A stretch of DNA of 36,776 nt from Nitrosomonas sp. (GTDB taxonomy: Bacteria; Pseudomonadota; Gammaproteobacteria; Burkholderiales; Nitrosomonadaceae). Where the stretch lies: assembly GCA_021774075.1 (NCBI GenBank), contig JAJFJK010000051.1:1-36776 (forward strand). Direction: 5' to 3'. Below the pieces are notes generated by a model. The model was given only the letters and a program-made list of their open reading frames with translations. It searched no databases and was not told the origin of the DNA. Of the stretch, positions 28,453 to 36,237 are shown piece by piece (the stretch's first letter is position 1; the number at the start of each line of letters is the position of its first letter). The position numbers and the translations under genes were made by a program.

Positions 28453-29496
28453 ATGAATATAGTTGAGCTACTTGCTTTCGTAGTTAAAAATGAAGCGTCT
28501 GATTTACACTTGTCTGCCGGTATGCCGCCAATGATTCGTGTACATGGTGATATTCGGCGCATTAATTTGCCAGAAATGGATCATAAAGAAGTACACGCTA
28601 TGGTGTATGACATTATGAATGACGGTCAACGCAAGTTTTATGAAGAGCATTTAGAATGCGATTTTTCCTTTGAAGTACCCAATCTTGCACGCTTTCGTGT
28701 GAATGCATTCAATACGCAACGTGGTGCCGCCACAGTTATGCGGACTATTCCCTCTAAAGTATTAACGCTGGAAGACCTCAAAGCACCCAAGATTTTCTCG
28801 GAAATTACCAAGCAACCACGCGGTGTGGTGCTGGTAACCGGGCCAACCGGCTCAGGAAAATCGACCACACTGGCCGCCATGATCAATGACATCAATGAAA
28901 ATGACTACGGCCATATTCTGACGCTTGAAGATCCGATCGAATTTGTACACGAAAGCAAAAAGTGCCTGATCAATCAACGTGAAGTTGGGCGCGACACATT
29001 AAGTTTCTCCAATGCATTACGCTCAGCGTTACGTGAAGATCCAGATATCATTTTAGTCGGTGAGATGCGTGATCTGGAAACCATACGCTTGGCAATGACT
29101 GCGGCAGAAACAGGACATTTGGTTTTTGGCACCTTGCACACCAGTTCTGCGGCGAAAACCATTGACCGTATTATTGATGTTTTCCCAGCGGAAGAAAAAG
29201 AAATGATGCGTGCAATGCTATCAGAATCCCTACGTGCCGTTATCTCACAAGCACTGTTAAAAACAAAGGACGGCAAGGGCCGTGTCGCTGCGCATGAAAT
29301 TATGATTGGCACACCAGCTATTCGCAATCTGATACGTGAAGCTAAAATTGCACAAATGTATTCAGCCATTCAAACAGGCCAGGGGGTTGGTATGCAAACA
29401 TTGGACCAAAACTTAACCGAAATGGTCAGTCGCAATGTTATATCTATGGCCGAGGCTCGCAGCAAGGCCATGAATAAAGACAATTTCCGGGTTTAA
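28453..29496 (+). CDS. pilT: Type IV pilus retraction ATPase PilT
   Basis: Hexameric cytoplasmic ATPase that depolymerises pili for twitching. The 347-aa protein shows SDLHLSAGMPPMIRVHGDI, Walker A GPTGSGKSTT (about residue 130), the Asp box LTLEDPIEFVH, the Walker B region DPDIILVGEMRDLETI, the His box TGHLVFGTLHT, and the PilT-diagnostic AIRNLIREAK near the C-terminus. AAGGA precedes the ATG. It forms an operon with pilU, 40 bp downstream. Confidence 0.96.
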   Translation: MNIVELLAFVVKNEASDLHLSAGMPPMIRVHGDIRRINLPEMDHKEVHAMVYDIMNDGQRKFYEEHLECDFSFEVPNLARFRVNAFNTQRGAATVMRTIPSKVLTLEDLKAPKIFSEITKQPRGVVLVTGPTGSGKSTTLAAMINDINENDYGHILTLEDPIEFVHESKKCLINQREVGRDTLSFSNALRSALREDPDIILVGEMRDLETIRLAMTAAETGHLVFGTLHTSSAAKTIDRIIDVFPAEEKEMMRAMLSESLRAVISQALLKTKDGKGRVAAHEIMIGTPAIRNLIREAKIAQMYSAIQTGQGVGMQTLDQNLTEMVSRNVISMAEARSKAMNKDNFRV

Positions 29497-29536
29497 TAGA
29501 TCAACAAGGCTGCCGCCAAATTTTCAGGAGCAAATA

Positions 29537-30682
29537 ATGGATCGAGAACAAGCCACAAAATTTATGCATGATTTGTTGCGTTTAATGCTCAGCAAAAACG
29601 GCTCGGATTTATTTATTACTGCCGGATTTCCACCTTCAATAAAAATTGATGGGAAACTGACGCCAGCCTCTCAACAGTCACTCACAGCAACGCATACAGC
29701 AGATCTGGTACGTGCAGTCATGAATGACAAGCAGGCGGCTGAGTTCGAAGAAACTCAAGAATGCAACTTTGCTATAAATCCACCCGGCATCGGCCGCTTC
29801 CGTGTCAATGCTTTTGTACAACAGCAAAGAGTCGGCATAGTGTTGCGTACCATTACCACTACCATTCCAGATTTTGATGATTTAGGCTTGCCGCAAGTAC
29901 TCAAGGAAGTCGTTATGAGTAAACGTGGCTTGGTGATTTTTGTCGGCGGCACAGGCTCAGGTAAATCGACATCCATGGCCGCGTTAATCGGGCATCGTAA
30001 TAAAAACAGTCATGGGCACATCATTACCATTGAAGACCCAGTGGAATTTGTGCATGAGCATATCAACTGTGTCATCACACAACGTGAAGTAGGCGTGGAT
30101 ACGGATTCGTGGGAAGCCGCTTTAAAAAACACATTGCGTCAGGCACCTGATGTCATCCTTATCGGCGAGATACGTGATCGCGAAACCATGGAACACGCCA
30201 TTGCTTTTGCCGAAACCGGGCATTTATGTATGGGCACATTACACGCCAACAGCGCAAACCAGGCGCTTGATCGTATTATTAACTTTTTCCCGGAAGAACG
30301 CCGCGCACAGTTATTAATGGATTTGTCCCTGAATATGAAAGCATTTGTTGCACAGCGTTTGATTCCATTAAAAGATGGCAAAGGGCGTGTCGCCGCGATA
30401 GAAATAATGCTCAACTCCCCGCTGGTCTCAGACTTGATTTTCAAAGGCGATGTACATGAACTCAAGGAAATCATGAAGAAATCAAGTGAAATGGGTATGC
30501 AAACCTTTGATATGGCCTTATTTGATCACTATGAGTCTGGCAAAATAAGCTATGAAAATGCCATGAGAAATGCGGACTCCATGAATGAACTCCGCCTGAA
30601 AATCAAACTTGAAGGCGCCGAGGCAAAAGACAGTGATTTAGATTCAAGCATCGCACATTTGACAATTACTGAATCTGATTAA
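29537..30682 (+). CDS. pilU: PilT-dependent retraction ATPase PilU
   Basis: PilT paralogue that assists retraction. The 381-aa protein has Walker A GGTGSGKST, Asp box ITIEDPVEFVHEH, APDVILIGEIRDRETM, and TGHLCMGTLHANSANQALDRIINFFPEE. It carries the extra C-terminal tail typical of PilU and lacks the AIRNLIRE motif of PilT. GGAG lies 8 nt before the ATG. A strong terminator follows 41 bp after the stop. Confidence 0.95.
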   Translation: MDREQATKFMHDLLRLMLSKNGSDLFITAGFPPSIKIDGKLTPASQQSLTATHTADLVRAVMNDKQAAEFEETQECNFAINPPGIGRFRVNAFVQQQRVGIVLRTITTTIPDFDDLGLPQVLKEVVMSKRGLVIFVGGTGSGKSTSMAALIGHRNKNSHGHIITIEDPVEFVHEHINCVITQREVGVDTDSWEAALKNTLRQAPDVILIGEIRDRETMEHAIAFAETGHLCMGTLHANSANQALDRIINFFPEERRAQLLMDLSLNMKAFVAQRLIPLKDGKGRVAAIEIMLNSPLVSDLIFKGDVHELKEIMKKSSEMGMQTFDMALFDHYESGKISYENAMRNADSMNELRLKIKLEGAEAKDSDLDSSIAHLTITESD

Positions 30683-30722
30683 GTCGACTGTTTACACACA
30701 CAGACTACTAAACTGCTAAAAT

Positions 30723-30762
30723 AAACCGGCCTCGGATCATATAATTCGAGGCCGGTTTTTTT
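30723..30762 (+). terminator. Intrinsic terminator of pilTU
   Basis: AAACCGGCCTCG (30723-30734) pairs perfectly with CGAGGCCGGTTT (30747-30758), 12 bp and GC-rich, followed by a run of T (30756-30762). This is a textbook Rho-independent terminator. A foldback element begins three bases later. Confidence 0.93.
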
Positions 30763-30765
30763 ATA

Positions 30766-30906
30766 GGGCACTTCTAAAAACCCAGATTTCATCCCAACTG
30801 CTGTGTTACAGAAAAAATTTATTGCTGTCATATCTAACATATGCTGCGCTGCAAAATTTTTTCTGTGCCTTGCATTTGGGCGAACTCTGAATTTTTAGAA
30901 GCGCCC
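30766..30906 (-). mobile_element. 141-bp foldback MITE, copy 3
   Basis: Same family, orientation as copy 2. Ends are GGGCACTTCTAAAAA and TTTTTAGAAGCGCCC. Flanking tetranucleotides TATA (30762-30765) and TAAA (30907-30910) agree at three positions. It lies between the pilU terminator and the ABM-domain gene. With copy 4 it flanks that gene in inverted orientation. Its tips carry AGAAG, not the Shine-Dalgarno-like AGAGG, and the downstream gene has its own ribosome site. Confidence 0.88.
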
Positions 30907-30947
30907 TAAATTGTATCGAGGAAAACATTCATTCAGGGAGCAAGTTA

Positions 30948-31250
30948 ATGGTCGTAACCATCGTGTATGTTTCCGTCAAAGCGGAAAACGTAGACGCCTT
31001 CAAAGAAGCCTGTCGGCTAAATCATGAAAGCTCTATCCAGGAACCCGGTAATGTACGCTTTGATATTTTGCAGTCAGCGGATGGACCGACAAAATTCGTA
31101 CTTTACGAAGCCTATAAAACACAGCAAGATGCAGCAGCGCATAAAAATACAGCGCATTATCTGGCATGGCGCGAAACGGTAGCGGACTGGATGGCAGAAC
31201 CACGCCAGGGTATTAGTTACGAAGGACTGTACCCGATAGTGAACGAATAA
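30948..31250 (+). CDS. ABM-domain (LsrG/YgiN-like) protein
   Basis: A 100-aa single-domain protein of the antibiotic-biosynthesis-monooxygenase superfamily (dimeric ferredoxin-like barrel). It shows VTIVYVSVKAENVDAFKEAC, RFDILQSADGPTKFVLYEAY and DAAAHKNTAHYLAWR, closest in pattern to LsrG-like members. The chemistry is unknown, possibly an isomerase or monooxygenase acting on small oxidised compounds. CAGGGAGC lies 6 nt before the ATG. Its TAA stop is part of the target duplication of MITE copy 4; before insertion it would have overlapped the alcohol dehydrogenase start as TAATG, so the two probably work together. Confidence 0.85.
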   Translation: MVVTIVYVSVKAENVDAFKEACRLNHESSIQEPGNVRFDILQSADGPTKFVLYEAYKTQQDAAAHKNTAHYLAWRETVADWMAEPRQGISYEGLYPIVNE

Positions 31251-31251
31251 T

Positions 31252-31392
31252 GGGTGCCTCTAAAAATTCAGAGTTCGCCCAAATGCAAGGCGCGGAAAAA
31301 ATTTCGCGGCACAGCATATGGTTTATATGTAAGCAAGAAATTTTTTCCGCAACGCAATAATTGGGATGAAATCTGGATTTATAGAGGTGCCC
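31252..31392 (+). mobile_element. 141-bp foldback MITE, copy 4
   Basis: Same family, orientation as copy 1. Ends are GGGTGCCTCTAAAAA and TTTATAGAGGTGCCC. A perfect 4-bp duplication TAAT flanks it (31248-31251 and 31393-31396). The left duplication contains the TAA stop of the ABM gene, and the right one contains the first two bases of the dehydrogenase ATG. The element thus split a TAATG stop-start overlap while leaving both codons intact. Confidence 0.9.
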
Positions 31393-31397
31393 TAATG
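31384..31397 (+). promoter_or_regulatory. MITE-borne Shine-Dalgarno and start codon of the alcohol dehydrogenase
   Basis: GAGGTG at 31384-31389 belongs to the terminal repeat of MITE copy 4. GAGG ends 7 nt before the ATG at 31395, the same spacing as at cobO (3513-3526). The native site would have been within the end of the ABM gene. The opposite arm of the element can pair with this site in the mRNA. Confidence 0.6.
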
Positions 31398-32588
31398 TTT
31401 GATTTTTCCATTGCCAAGCTACCGCGTATAGAATTCGGTGTTGGCCATTTTAATAAATTACCGGACATCATTGCCAGTTATGGCGCCTCAGTTTTACTGG
31501 TAACAGGTGGCTCGTCATTTTGCAAAACCAATAACTGGCAGCAATTAATTGATCACTTAAATGATCGATCCATCACCTGGCAGCACTGCACAGTTGCCAG
31601 TGAACCATCGCCAAGCCTGATTGATGAATCCGTTAAAGCATTCGACGAGCATTCCTTTGCAGTCGTCGTCGGCATTGGCGGCGGCAGCGCATTAGATGCA
31701 GCCAAAGCGATTGCAGGATTATTGCAAGTTAAGCGTTCGGTAATGGATTACCTGGAAGGCGTCGGGCCTGAATTGCCTTACCAAGGCCCGGCCATCCCCT
31801 TCATTGCAGTACCCACCACAGCCGGAACCGGCAGTGAAGCAACCAAAAACGCAGTATTAAGCGTACACGGTGAGCAAGGCTTTAAAAAATCTTTTCGCCA
31901 TGAAAAACTGGTTGCTGAATACGCCATCGTCGATCCGGAATTATTAACCAGTTGCCCACCAAACGTCATTGCCGCCAATGGCATGGATGCCTTAACACAA
32001 CTGCTGGAATCCTACGTCTCCACCCGATCCAACGCATTCACCGATGGCCTGGCAATCAGCGGCTTACAAGCTGCCAGGGATGCGTTAATCCCACTCTATC
32101 AGCAAAATGGGCAAAACAAACAAAGCAAGGATTACCGCGAAAAAATGGCCTACGCCGCCTTGATCTCAGGCATCACACTGGCACAAGTCGGTCTCGGCTC
32201 GGTGCATGGTTTAGCTTCCCCGTTGGGCGCCTTCTATCCCATTCCACACGGCGTAGTTTGCGGCACCCTGGTCGCCTCAGCCACCGAAGTCAATATACAA
32301 AGCATGTTACAAAGAGAACCGGAAAATAAGGCGTTGGCAAAATATGTTCAGGTAGCAGAACTACTGAGTGAGAAACACTTCAACGAACCAAAAATAGCCT
32401 ATGGTGCACTGGTAGACCTACTAGCAAAATGGACAAAGGAACTAGACCTCCCGCGTTTATCCCATTACGGACTAAAAGAAACCGGATTGGATCAGGTCAT
32501 CGCCAACTGCCGTGGCAGCAGCATGAAAACCAATCCTATTGTTTTGACGGATGATGAAATTAGGCAAATTTTGGTAGATCGATTGTGA
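31395..32588 (+). CDS. Iron-containing alcohol dehydrogenase
   Basis: NAD(P)-dependent type III dehydrogenase, 397 aa. It shows VLLVTGGSSF, GIGGGSALDAAKAIAGL (nucleotide binding), PTTAGTGSEATKNAVL, DPELLTSCPP, and the metal-ligand region NGMDALTQLLESYVS plus VHGLASPLGAFYPIPHGVVCG with the conserved histidines. The start is ATG at 31395. The frame is open a further 141 bp upstream, but that part is entirely MITE sequence and is not conserved protein. The substrate is unknown; the ABM-domain neighbour suggests a small aldehyde or alcohol. Confidence 0.9.
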   Translation: MFDFSIAKLPRIEFGVGHFNKLPDIIASYGASVLLVTGGSSFCKTNNWQQLIDHLNDRSITWQHCTVASEPSPSLIDESVKAFDEHSFAVVVGIGGGSALDAAKAIAGLLQVKRSVMDYLEGVGPELPYQGPAIPFIAVPTTAGTGSEATKNAVLSVHGEQGFKKSFRHEKLVAEYAIVDPELLTSCPPNVIAANGMDALTQLLESYVSTRSNAFTDGLAISGLQAARDALIPLYQQNGQNKQSKDYREKMAYAALISGITLAQVGLGSVHGLASPLGAFYPIPHGVVCGTLVASATEVNIQSMLQREPENKALAKYVQVAELLSEKHFNEPKIAYGALVDLLAKWTKELDLPRLSHYGLKETGLDQVIANCRGSSMKTNPIVLTDDEIRQILVDRL

Positions 32589-32673
32589 CCGTAGCAGCTA
32601 AAGGACAATGTATTTCTTCTCATGGAAAATCGACGATAATTGTATCTTGTTTAAAATTGACCAAGAAATACCT

Positions 32674-32700
32674 CGTTCCCACGCTCCTGCGTGGGAATGC
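32674..32700 (+). repeat. REP hairpin, left of the transposase remnant
   Basis: TTCCCACGC (32676-32684) pairs with GCGTGGGAA (32689-32697) around a TCCT loop, preceded by CTCG. The same unit occurs inverted at 33256-33283. It is a repetitive extragenic palindrome of the kind mobilised by REP-associated transposases. Confidence 0.85.
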
Positions 32701-32715
32701 ATTTCGGATTAAATT

Positions 32716-33246
32716 ATGGGTAGAAGCCGCTATAAAATCATCAACCCCGAGTTACCCCATTTTATTACCCTTACGGTATTACACTGGATACCTGTTTTTA
32801 CACGTCCAGCCACGGTAACGATACTTTTAGACGCTTTACGACATTTAATGGCGAAAGGTCTAACGGTCTATGCTTATGTGATTCTGGAAAACCATTGCCA
32901 CCTGGTTGTTCAAAGTGATGCTTTTGATCGTGATATTGCACGATTGAAGTCTTACACAGCAAAGCAGCTGATTGTTTATCTGAATGATAACAATGTAGAA
33001 CAGATTCTGGATCAACTGGCTTTTTACAAGAAGGCGCATAAAACAGACCGGGCGTACCAGTTTTGGCAGGAAGGTATTCACCCTGAATAGGTTCAAAATG
33101 ATGAGATGATGCGACAGAAAATAGATTATATTCATCATAATCCTGTTAAGCGGGGGTATGTGGATGAGGCTATTCATTGGCGTTACTCCAGTGCGAGAAA
33201 TTATATGGGGCAAGCCGGGTTGCTGGAGATTTGTACAGAATGGTGA
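32716..33246 (+). pseudogene. REP-associated tyrosine transposase (RAYT), interrupted by a stop
   Basis: The protein starts MGRSRYKIINPELPHFITLT. It carries the HUH motif ENHCHLVV (His60 and His62) and SYTAKQL, whose tyrosine is a candidate nucleophile. After residue 124 (EGIHPE) a TAG at 33088-33090 ends the frame. The same frame then continues VQNDEMMRQKIDYIHHNPVKRGYV through YSSARNY to a TGA at 33244-33246, which is the conserved RAYT C-terminus. One substitution (for instance CAG to TAG) explains this. The full length would be 176 aa. Inverted REP hairpins flank it. Confidence 0.88.
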
Positions 33247-33255
33247 GTTTGATAT

Positions 33256-33283
33256 GCGTTCCCACGCAGAGCGTGGGAACGAG
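33256..33283 (-). repeat. REP hairpin, right of the transposase remnant
   Basis: GTTCCCACGC (33258-33267) pairs with GCGTGGGAAC (33271-33280) with a 3-nt AGA loop, followed by GAG. It is the inverted counterpart of the left REP, differing mainly in the loop and one stem base. The pair encloses the transposase remnant, as in a REP-RAYT unit. Confidence 0.87.
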
Positions 33284-33391
33284 AAAAAAAGGGAAGTGTT
33301 GGGTTGGGGCCTAAAGTGTTATCCCTAAAAAGCGAAGCGCGTTAAGCGATTTGCAAGCTGACACAGAATTATGAACACTCTCGATGATGAG

Positions 33392-33444
33392 GCTGAAATA
33401 AGGAAATAGATTTTAGACTTGATCCGTATTTTCCTTATTTCAGC
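33392..33444. repeat. 15-bp inverted repeat downstream of the coiled-coil gene
   Basis: GCTGAAATAAGGAAA (33392-33406) is a perfect inverted repeat of TTTCCTTATTTCAGC (33430-33444), separated by 23 nt. It lies 32 bp beyond the stop of the leftward gene at 33477 and could stop its transcript or protect its 3' end, although there is no clear U tract. The rest of 33284-33476 shows no gene. Confidence 0.6.
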
Positions 33445-33476
33445 GCAAATGTTGTGTTCAACAATGTTTTATAAAG

Positions 33477-34523
33477 TTATAACGCTTCCATAGCTTCATT
33501 GAATTCTTCTTTGCATTGCTCTTCACGGCCACCTAAACCAAATAAGCCTGTAGGTCTCATGCATTCGTTGTATTCAAACAAGATGTCTTGTTTTTTCTGA
33601 GAAGTATCCACCGAAGCTGTCAGATGCTTCACTTGCTTTACAACATCCTGCAAATTGATATTGCCAATTGCGACACCAATCCCATCAATGCTTTGTTGGG
33701 TGTCATCAAGTCGTTGCAAAGATTCTTTATTTGATCTGCTTGCCTGTTGCGCAAAGGCTTGCTGGGCTTTGTTGGAGTAGCCTCTTAATTCCTCAATATT
33801 CAGTTCAGTAATGGCGGCCAGTTTTTCTTCATAATTGGTTAACTCAGTTTGCACGAATGAGTTGATGCCATTTTGGAAGCTATCCAATGAGCTATCAATT
33901 TCCTGTTTGAATGCTTGCATTTTACTTTCAATCAGATGATTAATGTCATCATCCAGGCGCTGCACGATATTGTCCGATATTTTTTCTACTGGCGTTCTGG
34001 AATCAATAATTTCAGTTTTTGTATCACTCAAACTTGATTTAATATCATTAGCATATGATTTTTGTTTGTCATCAATTTGTCCGAGGGATAATTTATCGTT
34101 CTCGGCCATTAACCAGGAAATTAAAATAAGATCGCTTTTCTTTTCTTTACTGAGGCCATAAATCAATCCATCCAGCATTTCAGCAGCAGCACCTTTGTCA
34201 GCTGCAGCGTCCAGGTGATTAATATTTGCGGCATTTAGTAATTCTTGCAGGCCACCTTGTATTTCTTCAACGTTCGCATCAGCCCGGGTCATTTCCGCTG
34301 ATTGACGCAGTAATTCGTAAGGTAAAAGAACCAGGGTAAGGGTTAAGCAGGTGGCGTAAATGGTCATCTTCCATTTCTTGGTTTTGAGGACAAAAAGATA
34401 ACTCAATAGCGCAAAAATCAACAGGACGGAAGGCGCCAGAATCAATGTGATATCTAACCAGCTCCTGCTCATAAGCCTGTCAAAGGAAAACAAATTTAAA
34501 AGTTCAGCTATATACTCATTCAT
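33477..34523 (-). CDS. Membrane-anchored coiled-coil protein of unknown function
   Basis: I do not recognise the family. The 348-aa protein has two membrane segments (about 24-46 and 52-70). A long, charged, helix-forming region follows (about 75-315) with many Gln, Asp, Glu and Lys and apolar heptad-like spacing (for example DNIVQRLDDDINHLIESKM). The C-terminus is short with two cysteines (CMRPTGLFGLGGREEQC). The layout recalls transducer-like or phage-shock/septum proteins, but no HAMP or signalling hairpin motif is visible. The ATG at 34523 is preferred over the adjacent TTG at 34526 because AGGAG is 6 nt upstream. No operon partner is evident. Confidence 0.75.
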   Translation of the reverse strand: MNEYIAELLNLFSFDRLMSRSWLDITLILAPSVLLIFALLSYLFVLKTKKWKMTIYATCLTLTLVLLPYELLRQSAEMTRADANVEEIQGGLQELLNAANINHLDAAADKGAAAEMLDGLIYGLSKEKKSDLILISWLMAENDKLSLGQIDDKQKSYANDIKSSLSDTKTEIIDSRTPVEKISDNIVQRLDDDINHLIESKMQAFKQEIDSSLDSFQNGINSFVQTELTNYEEKLAAITELNIEELRGYSNKAQQAFAQQASRSNKESLQRLDDTQQSIDGIGVAIGNINLQDVVKQVKHLTASVDTSQKKQDILFEYNECMRPTGLFGLGGREEQCKEEFNEAMEAL

Positions 34524-34604
34524 CAATTACTCCTAACTATTCATAAAAACGCAATCACGAAAAAAGTCTTCTTCGTTTGCAAAGTGTCCATAATTTATCA
34601 TGGG

Positions 34605-34872
34605 TAGTACTCCTTCAATTTGATATTTTAGGATACAGTTGGCTTTTCAGCGTTACTGGCAAGGCAGGTCTTGCAGGCAATGGTCATTCCCTTGTCAAGA
34701 GACATAACACCGCCAGTGACGCTGAAAAGCCAACCCGCAGGGCGATCACAAGATGTCCCGTCACTGCGTAGCGAGCACTTGCCAAGGGAACAACCATTGT
34801 CTGCGTGCTGCGCCTTGTGACGAAACATCTTGTGAACGCTGTATCCTAAAATATCAAGTTGAAGGAGTACTA
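34605..34872. mobile_element. 268-bp element with nested and interlocking inverted repeats
   Basis: Terminal inverted repeats of 34 bp (34605-34638 and 34839-34872) differ at one position. Inside are three more inverted pairs: A (34638-34660) with A' (34712-34734), 22 of 23 matching; B (34673-34699) with B' (34778-34804), about 23 of 27; and C (34743-34764) with C' (34817-34838), about 19 of 22. The order is TIR-A-B-A'-C-B'-C'-TIR'. This gives two hairpins whose loops (B and B') are complementary, within a closing stem. TA at both outer edges may be a target duplication, as in IS630-type MITEs. No convincing gene lies within. Confidence 0.85.
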
Positions 34873-34986
34873 GCATATTTTTTGTATAAACTATATTGCA
34901 CCGCTGATCAACTCAATTTGAGAGATTTTACCTCATCATCTCTTCGACTTAGAATTAATCGATGATGCCATTAATAATTATTTGAT

Positions 34987-35934
34987 ATGGTTGGGGGAAA
35001 ATTGCAGACCGCTTACATCAGCCACCCGGATTGCCGCAAGCATGAAATGGGCGGTTATCATCCAGAAAGTCCGCAGCGATTGGTCGCCATAGAAAATCAA
35101 TTGCAAGCTTCAGGCCTGTTGTCCCGGTTGCAACGCTATGCAGCACCGCTTGCCAGCATTGAGCAACTCGCGCGCGTGCATCCACCCGCGTATATCGAAA
35201 GCATACAATCTGCTGCGCCTGCGACAGGGCTGGCTTATCTTGATCCTGACACAGCCATGAATCCGTTTACCTTGAACGCCGCATTACGTGCAGCCGGTGC
35301 CGTCGTGCTGGCAACTGATCTGGTGATAACGCAAGCAGTAAATAATGCATTTTGTGCGGTTCGCCCGCCCGGCCATCATGCGGAATCTGCACGCGCCATG
35401 GGGTTTTGTGTGTTTAACAATGTAGCCGTTGGTGTTGCACATGCAATTGCAGCGCAACATTTGCAGCGTGTGGCAATTGTTGATTTTGATGTGCATCATG
35501 GTAATGGCAGTGAGGAAATTTTTCAAAATGATCCACGCGTCATGCTGTACTCAACCTTTCAGCACCCGTTTTATCCCAACTGTGGCGCGCATAGCGGCAA
35601 TGCGCATATCATCAATAGTCCCTTAGCCCCCGGTGCTGACGGCACTGTTTTTCGCAAAGCTGTGACGGACAATTGGTTACCGGCGCTGCAAGACTTTCAA
35701 CCGGAAATGATTTTTGTATCCGCAGGCTTTGATGCGCACCGGGACGATGAAATGGCACATTTGCAATTTGATGATGAGGACTACATCTGGGTTACACAAC
35801 AAATAAAAGAGCTGGCCGATAAATATGCCAGCGGGCGTATTGTGTCAGTGCTGGAAGGGGGTTATGAGCTCAACTCGCTGGCGCGTTGTGTGGGAGCGCA
35901 TATTGAAGCGCTTAACTGTATAGAGAACACATAG
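34987..35934 (+). CDS. Histone deacetylase-like zinc amidohydrolase (AcuC/acetylpolyamine type)
   Basis: Class II HDAC-like enzyme of 315 aa, probably deacetylating small amines or lysine side chains. It has TAYISHPDCRKHEMGGYHPESPQRL near the N-terminus (split motifs HPDC and HPESPxRL), RPPGHHAESARAMGFCVFNN with the catalytic histidine pair, VDFDVHHGNG with Asp and His zinc ligands, and SAGFDAHRDDE. C-terminal VLEGGYELNSLA is typical. ATG at 34987 lacks a ribosome site; TTG at 35002, preceded by GGGGG, would give LQTAYISHP, the usual family N-terminus, so the true protein may be 310 aa. Confidence 0.9.
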   Translation: MVGGKLQTAYISHPDCRKHEMGGYHPESPQRLVAIENQLQASGLLSRLQRYAAPLASIEQLARVHPPAYIESIQSAAPATGLAYLDPDTAMNPFTLNAALRAAGAVVLATDLVITQAVNNAFCAVRPPGHHAESARAMGFCVFNNVAVGVAHAIAAQHLQRVAIVDFDVHHGNGSEEIFQNDPRVMLYSTFQHPFYPNCGAHSGNAHIINSPLAPGADGTVFRKAVTDNWLPALQDFQPEMIFVSAGFDAHRDDEMAHLQFDDEDYIWVTQQIKELADKYASGRIVSVLEGGYELNSLARCVGAHIEALNCIENT

Positions 35935-36237
35935 TATTAGCTCAAATTGATCTGGCACCGCGCTAAATTAATCTCAATACGACCTGACAGTCGGTTATCG
36001 GCCAACAACAGCCGGTCATCAGATTCCAGTGAACGGCTGGATAACCTTGAAAAGCGGTCATTCCGCTACAGTCAAATGCCCAACTGGATGGTGAATATTT
36101 ATTTTAAACAGTAGCGCAATACTTTGCCGTTTTGCACAGCTTCGTGGGCATTGGGCCTTGTTCAACCCACTTGATCAAACCGTCAATTAACCAAATTGCC
36201 AATAATGCTGCGACAATATAGCCTTTAAGCCAAGATT
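35935..36237. other. Intergenic region without a recognisable gene
   Basis: About 300 bp between the amidohydrolase and the MscS-type gene. I see no RNA gene, terminator or repeat shared with the rest of the window. On the minus strand a frame ending at 36104-36106 reads a hydrophobic stretch (IVAALLAIWLIDGLIKW) but has no start codon and is bounded by stops, so at most it is a relic. Confidence 0.5.

Noticed and set aside
31254-31394. N-terminal extension of the alcohol dehydrogenase by 47 codons
   Set aside because: The extension is entirely MITE sequence that happens to be open in frame. The ATG at 31395 has a good GAGG site and gives the normal family length.
34577-34876. Two open frames (one per strand) with similar peptides such as WLFSVTG
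   Set aside because: Both fall in the 268-bp inverted-repeat element; the similarity arises because its two halves are reverse complements, not because of a real gene.
36104-36234. Leftward hydrophobic peptide before the MscS-type gene
   Set aside because: It has no start codon and is bounded by stops; too short to support as a gene.
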